Of a stretch of DNA of 12,744 bases, positions 1 to 7,253 are shown one piece after another. The stretch's first letter is position 1; the number at the start of each line of letters is the position of its first letter. The stretch comes from DATHBP01 sp035296085 (GTDB lineage Bacteria; Actinomycetota; Actinomycetes; Propionibacteriales; Nocardioidaceae): contig DATHBP010000250.1 in NCBI GenBank assembly GCA_035296085.1, forward strand, positions 1 to 12,744. Direction: 5' to 3'. The notes below the pieces were generated by a model. It searched no databases. It had not been told where the DNA came from and saw only the letters and a list, made by a program, of their open reading frames with translations. Made by a program: the position numbers and the translations under genes.

Positions 1-348
1 GTGTCCGCTCTAGACAAGGACGCGTTGATCCGTATCCTCACCGAGCCGCGCAACGCCTTGGTCAAGCAGTACCAGAAGCTGTTCTCGATTGACGGGATCG
101 AGCTCGAGTTCAGCGACGACGCCATCGACGCGATCGCCGAGCAGGCGATGGCACGCGACACCGGAGCCCGTGGGCTGCGCGCGATCATGGAAGAAGTGCT
201 GCTCAACGTCATGTACGAAGTGCCGAGCCGGCCCGACGTGGCGCGGGTCGTCATCACCGGCGAGGTCGTGCTAGACAACGTCAACCCCACGCTCGTACCC
301 CGCGACGTGCCGCGCCCCAAACGCGAGCGCCGCGAGAAGTCCGCCTGA
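1..348 (+). CDS. clpX: ATP-dependent Clp protease ATP-binding subunit ClpX, C-terminal fragment
   Basis: This is the last 115 codons of ClpX, the AAA+ unfoldase that feeds substrates into the ClpP chamber. The reading frame is open from base 1, and the first codon (gtg) matches an internal valine of the family, so the gene begins outside the window. The visible part is the C-terminal small AAA+ domain. It has the LTEPRNALVKQYQKLF segment (residues 14-29) and the sensor-2 motif TGARGLRAIMEE (54-65), whose Arg57 contacts ATP in this family. The VNPTLVPR end (94-101) is followed by a basic tail. The zinc-binding domain, Walker motifs and IGF loop lie upstream. The gene normally sits next to valS and folC in actinobacteria, but here the next gene is on the opposite strand, so transcription should stop in the gap after 348. 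Confidence 0.96.
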   Translation: MSALDKDALIRILTEPRNALVKQYQKLFSIDGIELEFSDDAIDAIAEQAMARDTGARGLRAIMEEVLLNVMYEVPSRPDVARVVITGEVVLDNVNPTLVPRDVPRPKRERREKSA

Positions 349-396
349 CGCAACCACCGCCTGACGAAACCCCTTACTCTCGCGCAGGGCGACCTC

Positions 397-429
397 GCCT
401 CCTCCCGAGGCAAATTGTGCAAAGCCTCG
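397..429. terminator. Overlapping hairpins in the clpX/valS convergent gap, candidate terminator
   Basis: The 212-base gap between the clpX and valS stop codons holds two mutually exclusive stem-loops. One is GCCTC (397-401) with GAGGC (407-411) around a 5-base loop. The other is CGAGGC (406-411) with GCCTCG (424-429) around a 12-base loop. A further weak stem is CGCTC (507-511) with GAGCG (524-528), followed by TTT on the plus strand. None has a good T tract, but actinobacterial terminators often lack one, and two convergent genes need termination here. The gap is clearly richer in A+T than the flanking genes (about 50% GC by hand count over 412-505). I saw no credible gene, tRNA or repeat in it. 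The terminator role is inferred from position. Confidence 0.3.
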
Positions 430-560
430 CTGAATTAACCTCGTTTGGGCACCACTGAGCAACAAAACCAGGCAAATGGCAGCGGCGAATTTGGGGGGTA
501 ATTGGGCGCTCAGCCTTTAGTGGGAGCGTTTGGTGGTAGCAGTCGGTCGGGGCGCCAAGG

Positions 561-3137
561 TCAGCTAGCCAGTACCACGTCCAGGGTCAGCGCAGTGGCC
601 TCGTCGGAGGCCACGAACTCGAGCTCGCCGGTGACGCGGCCAGCTGCTTTCAGGTCGGCGTCGGCGAGCGCCACGAGCTCCAGCCGGTCGGCCGGCCCGC
701 GCACCTGGGCGCTCGTCACCTCGGTGCGCATCGACACCTTCGCCGCCGACTTCGCACCGCGTAGCGCCGTCAGCACGGTGCTGACGGCCGGCAGCAGCGC
801 CTCGTCACCGCCGGCGGCGAGCTCCGCCGGCTCCGGCCATCGCTGCCGGTGCACCGAACCCTGCCGCCACCAGGACCAGACTTCCTCGGTCACGAACGGC
901 AGGATCGGCGCCAGCAGCCGCAGCTGCGTCGACAGGGCGATCGCCAGCGTGGCCCGCGCTGAGGCGGCGCCGGCTTCGCTGCGGGTGCCGTAGGCGCGTT
1001 CCTTGACGAGCTCGACGTAGTCGTCGCAGAAAGCCCAGAAAAACCGCTCGGTCACTTCCAGGGCTGTGGTGTAGTCGTAGGCGTCGAAGGCGTCAGTTGC
1101 CTGACGTACGACGTCGGCCAGCACCGCGAGCAGCGCTCGGTCCACCGGCTCGGTCACCGTGGCCAGCGACGCGTCGAGGCGACCCAGCCCGAGCACGAAC
1201 TTGCTCACGTTGAGCACCTTCATGGCGAGCCGACGGCCGATCTTGAGCGGATTCTGGTCGAACGCGGAGTCTTGGCCTGGCCGCAACGACGCCGCCCGCC
1301 ACCGGATCGCGTCGGATCCGAACGTGGCGAGCAGGTCGGTCGGGACGATGGCGTTGCCCTTGGACTTCGACATCTTCTTGCGGTCCGGGTCGAGGACAAA
1401 CCCGCTAATCATCGCGTGCTTCCACGGCGCCTCGCCGTGCTCGAAGTGCGAGCGCACTATCCGGGAGAACAGCCAGGTGCGGATGATGTCGTGGGCTTGG
1501 CTGCACAGGTCCATCGGGAAGACCCGTGCGAACAGGTCGGCGTCTGACTCCCAGCGACCGCCGATCTGCGGGGTGAGCGACGACGTCGCCCAGGTGTCCA
1601 TCACGTCGGGGTCGCCGGTGAAACCGCCGGGTTGGTCGCGCTGCGACTCGTCGTAGCCAACCGGCGCGAACGCCATCGGGTCGACCGGGAGCTCGTCCTC
1701 GCTGGGCACGAGCGGTTGGTCATAGATCGGCTCACCGTCGTCGCTGAGCGGATACCAGATCGGGAAAGGCACTCCGAAGAAGCGCTGCCGTGACACCAGC
1801 CAGTCGCCGTTGAGGCCCTCAACCCAGTGAACGTAGCGGTGACGCATGTAGTCCGGCGTCCAGGAGAGCTCGCGCCCTTTAGCGACGAACGTCTTGCGCA
1901 ACTGGTCGTCGCGCCCGCCGTTGCGGATGTACCACTGACGTGTGGCCACGATCTCGAGCGGCTTGTCGCCGTTCTCGTAGAAGTTGGCCATCCGCTGAGT
2001 CGCTCGGGGCTCCCCGTCCAGCGCATTCGCGTCGCGGAGCAGCGTCGCCATGGCTTCGCGGGCGCTGAAGGTCGTCTTGCCGGCCAGCGCGGCGTAGGCC
2101 GCCCGGCCAGCCGGAGTCGTAACCCACTCGGGCGTCTCGCGCCAGATGCGTCCGTCGCGGTGGATGATGACGCGGACCGGGAGCTGGAGCTCACGCCACC
2201 ACTGCACGTCGGTCAGGTCGCCGAAGGTGCAGCACATCGCGATACCGGCGCCCTTGTCCGGCTCGGCGGCCGGGTGCGCCAAAACGGGCACCTCGATGCC
2301 GAAGACAGGCGTACGCACGCTGGACCCGAACAGCGGCTGGTAGCGCTCGTCGTCGGGGTGGGCGATCAGCGCGACGCAGGCGGCGATCAGCTCCGGGCGC
2401 GTGGTCTCGATGTGGACCGGCCCGTTTGAGCCGTCGAAGGCGACCCGATAGAAGTGACCGGGGTATTCCCTTGCCTCGAGCTCAGCCTGAGCCACCGCGG
2501 TTTGGAAGGTGACGTCCCATAGCGTGGGCGCCTCGGCTTGGTAGGCCTCGCCGCGCGCCAGGTTGCGGAGGAACGCCCGCTGGGAAATCGTCCGCGTCTC
2601 GTCCTTGACCGTGCGATAGAGGTAGTCCCAGTCCACCGAGAGCCCGAGGGTTCGGAACAGCTGCTCGAAAGCGACCTCGTCCTCGCCGGTGAGTCGCTCA
2701 CACAGCTCGATGAAGTTCGGTCGGCTGACGGGCACCTGCCGCTTCGGGTCCGGCCGTTCCGGCGGCGTGAACGCCGGGTCGTACGGCAGGGAGGGGTCGC
2801 AGCGCACGCCGTAGTAGTTCTGCACCCGCCGTTCCGTGGCGAGCCCGTTGTCGTCCCACCCCATCGGGTAGAACACCTCACGGCCGCGCATCCGCTGGTA
2901 GCGGGCGATCAGATCGCACTGGGTGTAGGAACAGACGCTGCCGAAGTGCAGCGTGCCGGACACGGTCGGCGGGGGAGTGTCGATGCTGTAGATCTCGGCG
3001 CGCGACTTCGTCCGGTCGAAGCGGTAGGTGCCCTGCTGCTCCCAGAGCGCCTGCCATTTGTGCTCGAGTCCCTCTAGGGCAGGCTTGTCCGGCACCTCTG
3101 CCCGATGTGCGGCCCCGGTCCGCCCCGCCTCGCTCAT
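561..3137 (-). CDS. valS: Valine--tRNA ligase, archaeal/Rickettsia-like type 2, with altered HIGH motif
   Basis: Class I aminoacyl-tRNA synthetase that charges tRNA-Val and edits mischarged threonine, 858 residues. It matches the 'type 2' ValS family (SIDTPPPTVSG, YPMGWDDNG, RRVQNYYGVRCDPSLPYDP, MCCTFGD, TRQWYI, VMDTWATSS, QAHDIIRTW), not the usual HMGH bacterial form. Domains: Rossmann start about 45-110, CP1 editing domain about 200-340 (IETTRPE 243-249, MCCTFGD 301-307), catalytic core resuming about 400-620, KMSKS at 588-592, anticodon-binding helical domain after about 660. The HIGH-equivalent at 64-67 reads H-F-G-S, so the second histidine is missing. Also unusual are GLATER (99-104; normally GLPTER) and DLCSQAHD (543-550; normally DLRPQAH). 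The chosen ATG at 3137 has AGGA 9 bases upstream. An in-frame ATG at 3167 would add 10 residues and has AGGAGGG 15 bases before it. The gene lies opposite to clpX and folC. No long C-terminal coiled coil is evident. Confidence 0.93.
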   Translation of the reverse strand: MSEAGRTGAAHRAEVPDKPALEGLEHKWQALWEQQGTYRFDRTKSRAEIYSIDTPPPTVSGTLHFGSVCSYTQCDLIARYQRMRGREVFYPMGWDDNGLATERRVQNYYGVRCDPSLPYDPAFTPPERPDPKRQVPVSRPNFIELCERLTGEDEVAFEQLFRTLGLSVDWDYLYRTVKDETRTISQRAFLRNLARGEAYQAEAPTLWDVTFQTAVAQAELEAREYPGHFYRVAFDGSNGPVHIETTRPELIAACVALIAHPDDERYQPLFGSSVRTPVFGIEVPVLAHPAAEPDKGAGIAMCCTFGDLTDVQWWRELQLPVRVIIHRDGRIWRETPEWVTTPAGRAAYAALAGKTTFSAREAMATLLRDANALDGEPRATQRMANFYENGDKPLEIVATRQWYIRNGGRDDQLRKTFVAKGRELSWTPDYMRHRYVHWVEGLNGDWLVSRQRFFGVPFPIWYPLSDDGEPIYDQPLVPSEDELPVDPMAFAPVGYDESQRDQPGGFTGDPDVMDTWATSSLTPQIGGRWESDADLFARVFPMDLCSQAHDIIRTWLFSRIVRSHFEHGEAPWKHAMISGFVLDPDRKKMSKSKGNAIVPTDLLATFGSDAIRWRAASLRPGQDSAFDQNPLKIGRRLAMKVLNVSKFVLGLGRLDASLATVTEPVDRALLAVLADVVRQATDAFDAYDYTTALEVTERFFWAFCDDYVELVKERAYGTRSEAGAASARATLAIALSTQLRLLAPILPFVTEEVWSWWRQGSVHRQRWPEPAELAAGGDEALLPAVSTVLTALRGAKSAAKVSMRTEVTSAQVRGPADRLELVALADADLKAAGRVTGELEFVASDEATALTLDVVLAS

Positions 3138-3188
3138 GCCGCGCGATCCTACGTTGCTGCTCGTCATGCCTCGAACGGCTTTCCCTCC

Positions 3189-3194
3189 TAGACT
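3189..3194 (+). promoter_or_regulatory. Candidate -10 element for a leaderless folC transcript
   Basis: TAGACT fits the TANNNT consensus of actinobacterial -10 boxes and ends 9 bases before the folC ATG at 3204, which would place the transcript start at or within about 3 bases of the start codon. No Shine-Dalgarno sequence precedes folC, which agrees with a leaderless mRNA. No convincing -35 was seen. The element lies in the 66-base divergent gap with valS and touches the AGGAGGG (minus strand, 3189-3183) that may serve valS. Assigned by pattern only. Confidence 0.3.
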
Positions 3195-3203
3195 GGGCTG
3201 ACG

Positions 3204-4565
3204 ATGGCTGTGACCGACCCGACCGCTCGGGATGCCGGCGCCACGTACGACCAGGTGGAAGCAGATCTGCTGCGGCGCTGGCCCGAGACCCGGCTCGAGC
3301 CGTCGCTCGACCGCATCCGCGCACTGTGCGACCTGTTGGGCTCCCCACAGGCGGCCAGCCCGGTCGTGCACCTCACCGGGACGAACGGCAAGACCAGCAC
3401 CGCCCGGATGACCGACGACCTGATCCGCGCGCTCGGCCTGCGCACTGGCCGTTTCACCAGCCCGCACGTCGAGAGCATGACCGAGCGCATCTGCATCGAC
3501 GGTCTGCCGCTGGAGCGCCAACGATTCGCTGACCTGTACGTCGAGATCACGCCGTACGTCGAAACCGTCGACCGGTCCGGTCCGGTGCCGATGTCGTTCT
3601 TCGAGGTGGTGACGGGGATGGCGTTCGCGGCGTTCGCGGACGCGCCGGTGGACGCGACGGTGCTCGAGGTGGGCATGGGCGGCAGCTGGGACGCCACGAA
3701 CGTGGCCGACGCGTCGGTTGCGGTGATCTGCCCGATCGCCGTCGACCATGCGAACTATCTGGGGACCACTGCGGCGGAGATCGCGGGCGAGAAGGCCGGG
3801 ATCATCAAGCCGGGGTCGTTCGCCGTACTCGCGCAGCAGTCGCTCGACGTGGCCGAGGTCCTGCTCCGGCGCGCCGTCGAGGTGGAGGCGGTCGTCGTCC
3901 GCGAGGGACCGGAGTTCGGCGTCACAAACCGGGCTCCGGCCGTCGGCGGTCAGCTGCTCACGCTGCGCGGTGTTACCGGCGACTACCCGGAGGTGTTCCT
4001 GCCGCTGTACGGCGCCCACCAGGCCGCGAACGCGGCGTGCGCGCTCGCGGCCGCCGAGGTCTTCAGCGGCGGTGGCGAGCCGATCGACATCGACCTGGTA
4101 CGCACGGCGTTCGCGGCGGTGACGTCACCGGCGCGACTGGAGGTCCTGCGGCGTAGCCCGAGCGTTGTCGTCGACGCGGCGCACAACCCGCAGGGCGCGG
4201 AGGCGACGGCTGCTGCCGTGGTCGAGGCGTTCGGCTTCACTCCTCTCATCGGTGTGCTCAGCGTGATGGCCGACAAGGACGTCGAGGGGGTCCTCACAGC
4301 TTTCGAACCGGTGATGGAGACGGTCGTCTGCACGCAGAACTCCACGCCGCGGGCGATGCCCGCCGCGGACCTGGCCGCCGCTGCCGTGGAGGTCTTCGGC
4401 GCCGACCGGGTGGAGATAGCACCCCGCCTCGACGATGCGATCGACGCCGCATGCCGGCTCGCCGAGTCGGGCGACACCGGCGCTGTCTATGGGCAGGGTG
4501 GCGTGCTCGTCACCGGTTCGGTGATCACCGCCGGCGAGGCCCGCACGCTTCTTGCGAGGCGCTGA
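3204..4565 (+). CDS. folC: Folylpolyglutamate synthase / dihydrofolate synthase
   Basis: Mur-ligase family enzyme, 453 residues, a normal length. It adds glutamate to dihydropteroate and/or to folates using ATP, in the cytoplasm. Visible motifs in order: P-loop GTNGKTS (59-65), the FTSPH loop (84-88), the family signature EVGMGGSWDATN (155-166), DHANYLG (181-187) with the Mg-ligand histidine, EKAGIIKPG (196-204) containing the lysine usually carbamylated, and DAAHNPQGA (324-332) opening the C-terminal ligase domain. The ATG at 3204 is followed two codons later by a GTG (3210) that could also start. There is no clear ribosome-binding site, so translation may be leaderless. The gene diverges from valS and is followed 2 bases after its stop by the DUF4233 gene, the usual actinobacterial pairing. 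Whether it is bifunctional cannot be told from this sequence. Confidence 0.95.
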   Translation: MAVTDPTARDAGATYDQVEADLLRRWPETRLEPSLDRIRALCDLLGSPQAASPVVHLTGTNGKTSTARMTDDLIRALGLRTGRFTSPHVESMTERICIDGLPLERQRFADLYVEITPYVETVDRSGPVPMSFFEVVTGMAFAAFADAPVDATVLEVGMGGSWDATNVADASVAVICPIAVDHANYLGTTAAEIAGEKAGIIKPGSFAVLAQQSLDVAEVLLRRAVEVEAVVVREGPEFGVTNRAPAVGGQLLTLRGVTGDYPEVFLPLYGAHQAANAACALAAAEVFSGGGEPIDIDLVRTAFAAVTSPARLEVLRRSPSVVVDAAHNPQGAEATAAAVVEAFGFTPLIGVLSVMADKDVEGVLTAFEPVMETVVCTQNSTPRAMPAADLAAAAVEVFGADRVEIAPRLDDAIDAACRLAESGDTGAVYGQGGVLVTGSVITAGEARTLLARR

Positions 4566-4567
4566 GC

Positions 4568-4924
4568 ATGCGGACCATGTGCGCCTCCGTGCTCGTGTTC
4601 GAGGCAATCGTGCTGGGGCTCTCCGTCCCAGTGATGATCACTGTCGCTGGTGTGGACACCGGCCCGGCGCTGCTCGCCGGGCTCGGCCTCACGCTGGCGG
4701 CGATCCTGGTCGCGGGTCTGCTGCGCTACCGCTGGGCCTACGTCGCCGGCAGCCTCGTCCAGGTCGGCGCGGTGGCGCTCGGGTTCGTCGTACCCGCCAT
4801 GTTCGTGCTGGGCCTGGTCTTCGCGAGCTTCTGGGTGGTCGCGATCGTTCTCGGCCGGCGGATCGAGGCGGTCAAGAGCGCACGCGCCGCTCACGACGAG
4901 CAGTGGGCGGCGCAGCACCACTGA
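4568..4924 (+). CDS. DUF4233 family four-helix membrane protein
   Basis: Small integral membrane protein of 118 residues in the family DUF4233, which is commonly found directly after folC in actinobacteria. Its function is unknown. It begins M-R-T-M-C-A-S-V-L-V-F-E, a typical family N-terminus. Four hydrophobic segments are visible at about 5-26, 34-52, 57-76 and 77-95, with the conserved stretch GFVVPAMFVLG (72-82). A charged cytoplasmic tail follows (GRRIEAVKSAR, then histidines at the end). The ATG at 4568 is 2 bases past the folC stop, and GAGG (4556-4559) inside folC lies 8 bases upstream, supporting this start and translational coupling. An upstream in-frame ATG at 4451 would read through folC and gives a non-family arginine-rich leader, so it was not used. 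The next gene converges, with only 6 bases between stops. Confidence 0.88.
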   Translation: MRTMCASVLVFEAIVLGLSVPVMITVAGVDTGPALLAGLGLTLAAILVAGLLRYRWAYVAGSLVQVGAVALGFVVPAMFVLGLVFASFWVVAIVLGRRIEAVKSARAAHDEQWAAQHH

Positions 4925-4930
4925 CTGCGG

Positions 4931-6091
4931 TCACAGAGCCCGACTCAGGCTGTGCCGAAGCGTCCAGGTTCCCGCCGTCAGCAGTGCCGCCGCCATCGCG
5001 GCGAGGACTGCCAGCTGAGGGAGCACGTCGGGCAATGCGGCGTCGTGCCGCTGAATCTCCGCGAACGCTTCGTACGCCCAGGCGTGCGGCGTTATGTGCG
5101 CCACCGTGCGCAGCGTGTCAGGGAACAGCTCCAGCGGCAGCATGCACCCACCGAGAGCCGCGAACACCAGGCCGAGTCCGACGCCGACACCGGACGCGGT
5201 CCCTTCGTTGTCCAGTGCGGAGCCGAGCACCATGGCGCCGCCGGCGGCGACGGCGCTGAACGCGGCGAGCACCAGAAGCGACAGCCACAGGCTCCCCCAG
5301 TACACGCCGAAGAGCAGCAGTGTCGCCACCACGATGTAGACGCCTTGGAAACCCGCGATGGCGAAGCGGCCGAGCGCCTGGCCCCCGACGACCGTCACGG
5401 TGGACACCGGTGCCGCGAGCGTGCGGCTCACCACCCCCAGGCGGCGGCTCTTGATGAGAGTGGCGGACCCGGCCAACGACGCGAGGAAGACGAACAGCAG
5501 CGTCTGGCCGACCGCCTGCAGATCGAACTGGCCGAGGCCTGCGAACTCCTGGCTGAGCGAGTCCTCGTTGACCACCCGCAGGGCCGGCACTCGGACGGAC
5601 GACGCGGCTCGCTCGAGCGCTGCCTGCGCCGCGTCCTTCGGTACGCCGGCCCACGACAGCGTCGCGAGCTGGCGCTGGTCTGCGGAGACCCTCCATGCGG
5701 CGGTACGAACCCGCTGCACGCCGGCCTGCGCGCCCTGCCGGGAGCCGGGCACGACCTGGACTCGAGCATTCTCGCCGGACGCGAACGCCAGGCCCGCTTG
5801 CGCAGTGACGAGCAGGCCGACGTCGGCGCGGCCGCGCGCCACGTGCTCCCGAACCGCCTCGGGATCGGCGATGGTGACCGTCACCTCGTCGGCCTCGAGG
5901 GCGTGGACCAAGGCGTCGCGCAGCGCGGCCTCCGGCCCAGCTACGGCGACGCGGGCGCTGCTGCTCCCGCCGAACTGCGCACCAAGGACCAACACGAGCA
6001 GCAGTGGGAAAAGGAATACGAAGAAGACGTTCGACCGGTCCCGCAGGAAGCGTCGGAGCTCGACCCCGGCCACGGTCAGCACCGGGCTCAC
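4931..6091 (-). CDS. ABC-2 type exporter permease (second permease)
   Basis: Membrane subunit of an ABC-2 exporter, 386 residues. It shows the ABC2_membrane_3 layout: a cytoplasmic start (VELRRFLRDRSN, 10-21), a first membrane helix at about 22-40, a long soluble domain facing outward (about 42-188), then about five more helices (190-212, 232-262, 266-290, 300-322, 355-376). Before the second group lies a GVVSRTLAAPVS coupling segment (219-230), and near the end ITPHAWAYEAF (333-343), both typical of the family. The GTG start at 6091 overlaps the stop of permease A by 4 bases (GTGA), a usual coupling arrangement. An upstream ATG at 6130 would add 13 residues inside the previous gene. The two permeases differ in sequence and probably form a heterodimer with two copies of the ATPase. 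The substrate is unknown. Confidence 0.88.
   Translation of the reverse strand: MSPVLTVAGVELRRFLRDRSNVFFVFLFPLLLVLVLGAQFGGSSSARVAVAGPEAALRDALVHALEADEVTVTIADPEAVREHVARGRADVGLLVTAQAGLAFASGENARVQVVPGSRQGAQAGVQRVRTAAWRVSADQRQLATLSWAGVPKDAAQAALERAASSVRVPALRVVNEDSLSQEFAGLGQFDLQAVGQTLLFVFLASLAGSATLIKSRRLGVVSRTLAAPVSTVTVVGGQALGRFAIAGFQGVYIVVATLLLFGVYWGSLWLSLLVLAAFSAVAAGGAMVLGSALDNEGTASGVGVGLGLVFAALGGCMLPLELFPDTLRTVAHITPHAWAYEAFAEIQRHDAALPDVLPQLAVLAAMAAALLTAGTWTLRHSLSRAL
4932..4954. terminator. Weak hairpin at the DUF4233 / ABC permease convergence
   Basis: CACAG (4932-4936) can pair with CTGTG (4950-4954), with GAG/CTC contacts inside. It lies at the 3' end of permease B, overlapping its last codons and stop, just 7 bases past the DUF4233 stop. 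It could end plus-strand transcription of folC-DUF4233. The stem is short, has no T tract and may be chance. Confidence 0.2.
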
Positions 6092-7251
6092 AGCTGCCCC
6101 CGGTCCGGCAAGAGCCGGGAGGCCAGCCAAGCAACGACTGCGAACCCGAGCATGACCGTGACCGGTGCCCCGATGTCGGACAGACCGCCCCCACCGGAGG
6201 TGATGCCCAGCCCGCGGGTGAAGGCCGCGATGGGGTTGAGATCCACGAGCCGGCCAGCCAGCCCGCTGGCAGTGATGGGAAAGAACGCCCCACCGGCGAT
6301 GCCGAGCACGAGCGCGACGATTGACTGCACGGTGTTGGCTTGCTCGCTGGTGCGCGCCACGCGCGCCACGATGAACGTCAGCGACGTGCCCGCGGCGACC
6401 GCACTCAGCACCAGCACGGCCGCAGCGACCGGCGACCCGAAGGACACGTCGAAGAACAGCGACCCGAGTGTCAGCAGGACCGCGGTGGAGACGACACCGA
6501 GCAGGAAGCCGGAGAGCGCCTTGGCCGCCACCACGAGTCCCGCCGGCATCGGCATCGACCGCAGCCGGGCGAGCGTCCCCTGCTCGCGCTCGGCCACGAG
6601 GCTCAGCACTCCGAAGCCGACGGTGAACAACAAGAACAGGCCCGCCTGTCCCGCGACCAACGCGCCGGACGTGCTCAGCTGCTCGTCGGAGGCGCGGCCC
6701 TCGACCAGCCCGATCGCAGGGCCTTGGTCGGCTACCCGCTGAGCGACGGCGTTCAGCCGGTCCTGCGGCACCCCCGCCTCCGCGGCGGCGGCCGCCGCCA
6801 CCGAGCCGGCAGCGAGCTCAGCCAGCACACCGTCGACGACCGAGAGCACAATGTCGGATTCCAGCCCCGCCTCGGCGGACTCGGTGACCTCAACCGCCGG
6901 CCCGTTCCCGGCCATCACCTGCGCGGCGAAGCCCTCGGGCACGACCAAGGCCACGTCGGCGTCGCCCGCCGCCACCCGGGCGGCCGCCTCGTCGGCGGCA
7001 ACCTCCTCGACGGCGATCTCCAGCGCCTTGCTGGCGGCGAGAGCTCGTACAACGCTGGCGGCCAGCTGGTCTCCTGGTGGTACGGCCGCCGCGACCGTCA
7101 CCGGCTGGAGCTCGAGGTCCTCGGTACCGCCGAAAGTCAGGTTGAACACGTACATCAGCGCCAGGGGCACCACCAGCCCGTAGATCAGCACCGACCGGTC
7201 GCGTACGCGTTGGAGCAGGTCGTACGCCGTCAGCGTCCACAGCTTCCGCAC
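6088..7251 (-). CDS. ABC-2 type exporter permease (first permease)
   Basis: Membrane subunit of the same exporter, 387 residues. It has a first helix at about 21-40 after a basic amphipathic N-terminus (LLQRVRDRS), a soluble external domain (about 42-195, alanine-rich), then helices at about 196-219, 239-263, 273-296, 304-326 and 364-380. Between the second and third helices lies EREQGTLARLRSMP (221-234), the classic ABC-2 coupling motif that contacts the ATPase. Translation starts at GTG 7251, 2 bases after the stop of the ATPase gene, so the genes are co-transcribed and probably coupled. The overall layout resembles YbhF-YbhS-YbhR-type drug exporters, but that likeness is architectural and the exported compound cannot be inferred. 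Confidence 0.9.
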   Translation of the reverse strand: MRKLWTLTAYDLLQRVRDRSVLIYGLVVPLALMYVFNLTFGGTEDLELQPVTVAAAVPPGDQLAASVVRALAASKALEIAVEEVAADEAAARVAAGDADVALVVPEGFAAQVMAGNGPAVEVTESAEAGLESDIVLSVVDGVLAELAAGSVAAAAAAEAGVPQDRLNAVAQRVADQGPAIGLVEGRASDEQLSTSGALVAGQAGLFLLFTVGFGVLSLVAEREQGTLARLRSMPMPAGLVVAAKALSGFLLGVVSTAVLLTLGSLFFDVSFGSPVAAAVLVLSAVAAGTSLTFIVARVARTSEQANTVQSIVALVLGIAGGAFFPITASGLAGRLVDLNPIAAFTRGLGITSGGGGLSDIGAPVTVMLGFAVVAWLASRLLPDRGQL

Positions 7252-7253
7252 GG

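Noticed and set aside
271..465. 64-codon minus-strand frame over the clpX end
   Set aside because: It overlaps the conserved clpX coding end and has no family likeness or start signal.
476..520. 14-codon open frame in the clpX/valS gap
   Set aside because: It has no ribosome-binding site and no recognisable sequence; at this length it is expected by chance.
349..560. tRNA gene or CRISPR-like repeat in the gap
   Set aside because: I found no cloverleaf arms, CCA end or repeated units by eye.
3138..4019. N-terminal extension of the valS frame giving a 1152-residue protein
   Set aside because: It runs antisense through folC, is arginine- and histidine-rich without family likeness, and ValS homology begins just after 3137.
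4952..6742. 596-codon plus-strand open frame across the ABC permeases
   Set aside because: It is antisense to two permeases with clear motifs and has the arginine/glutamine-rich composition of a shadow frame in high-GC DNA.
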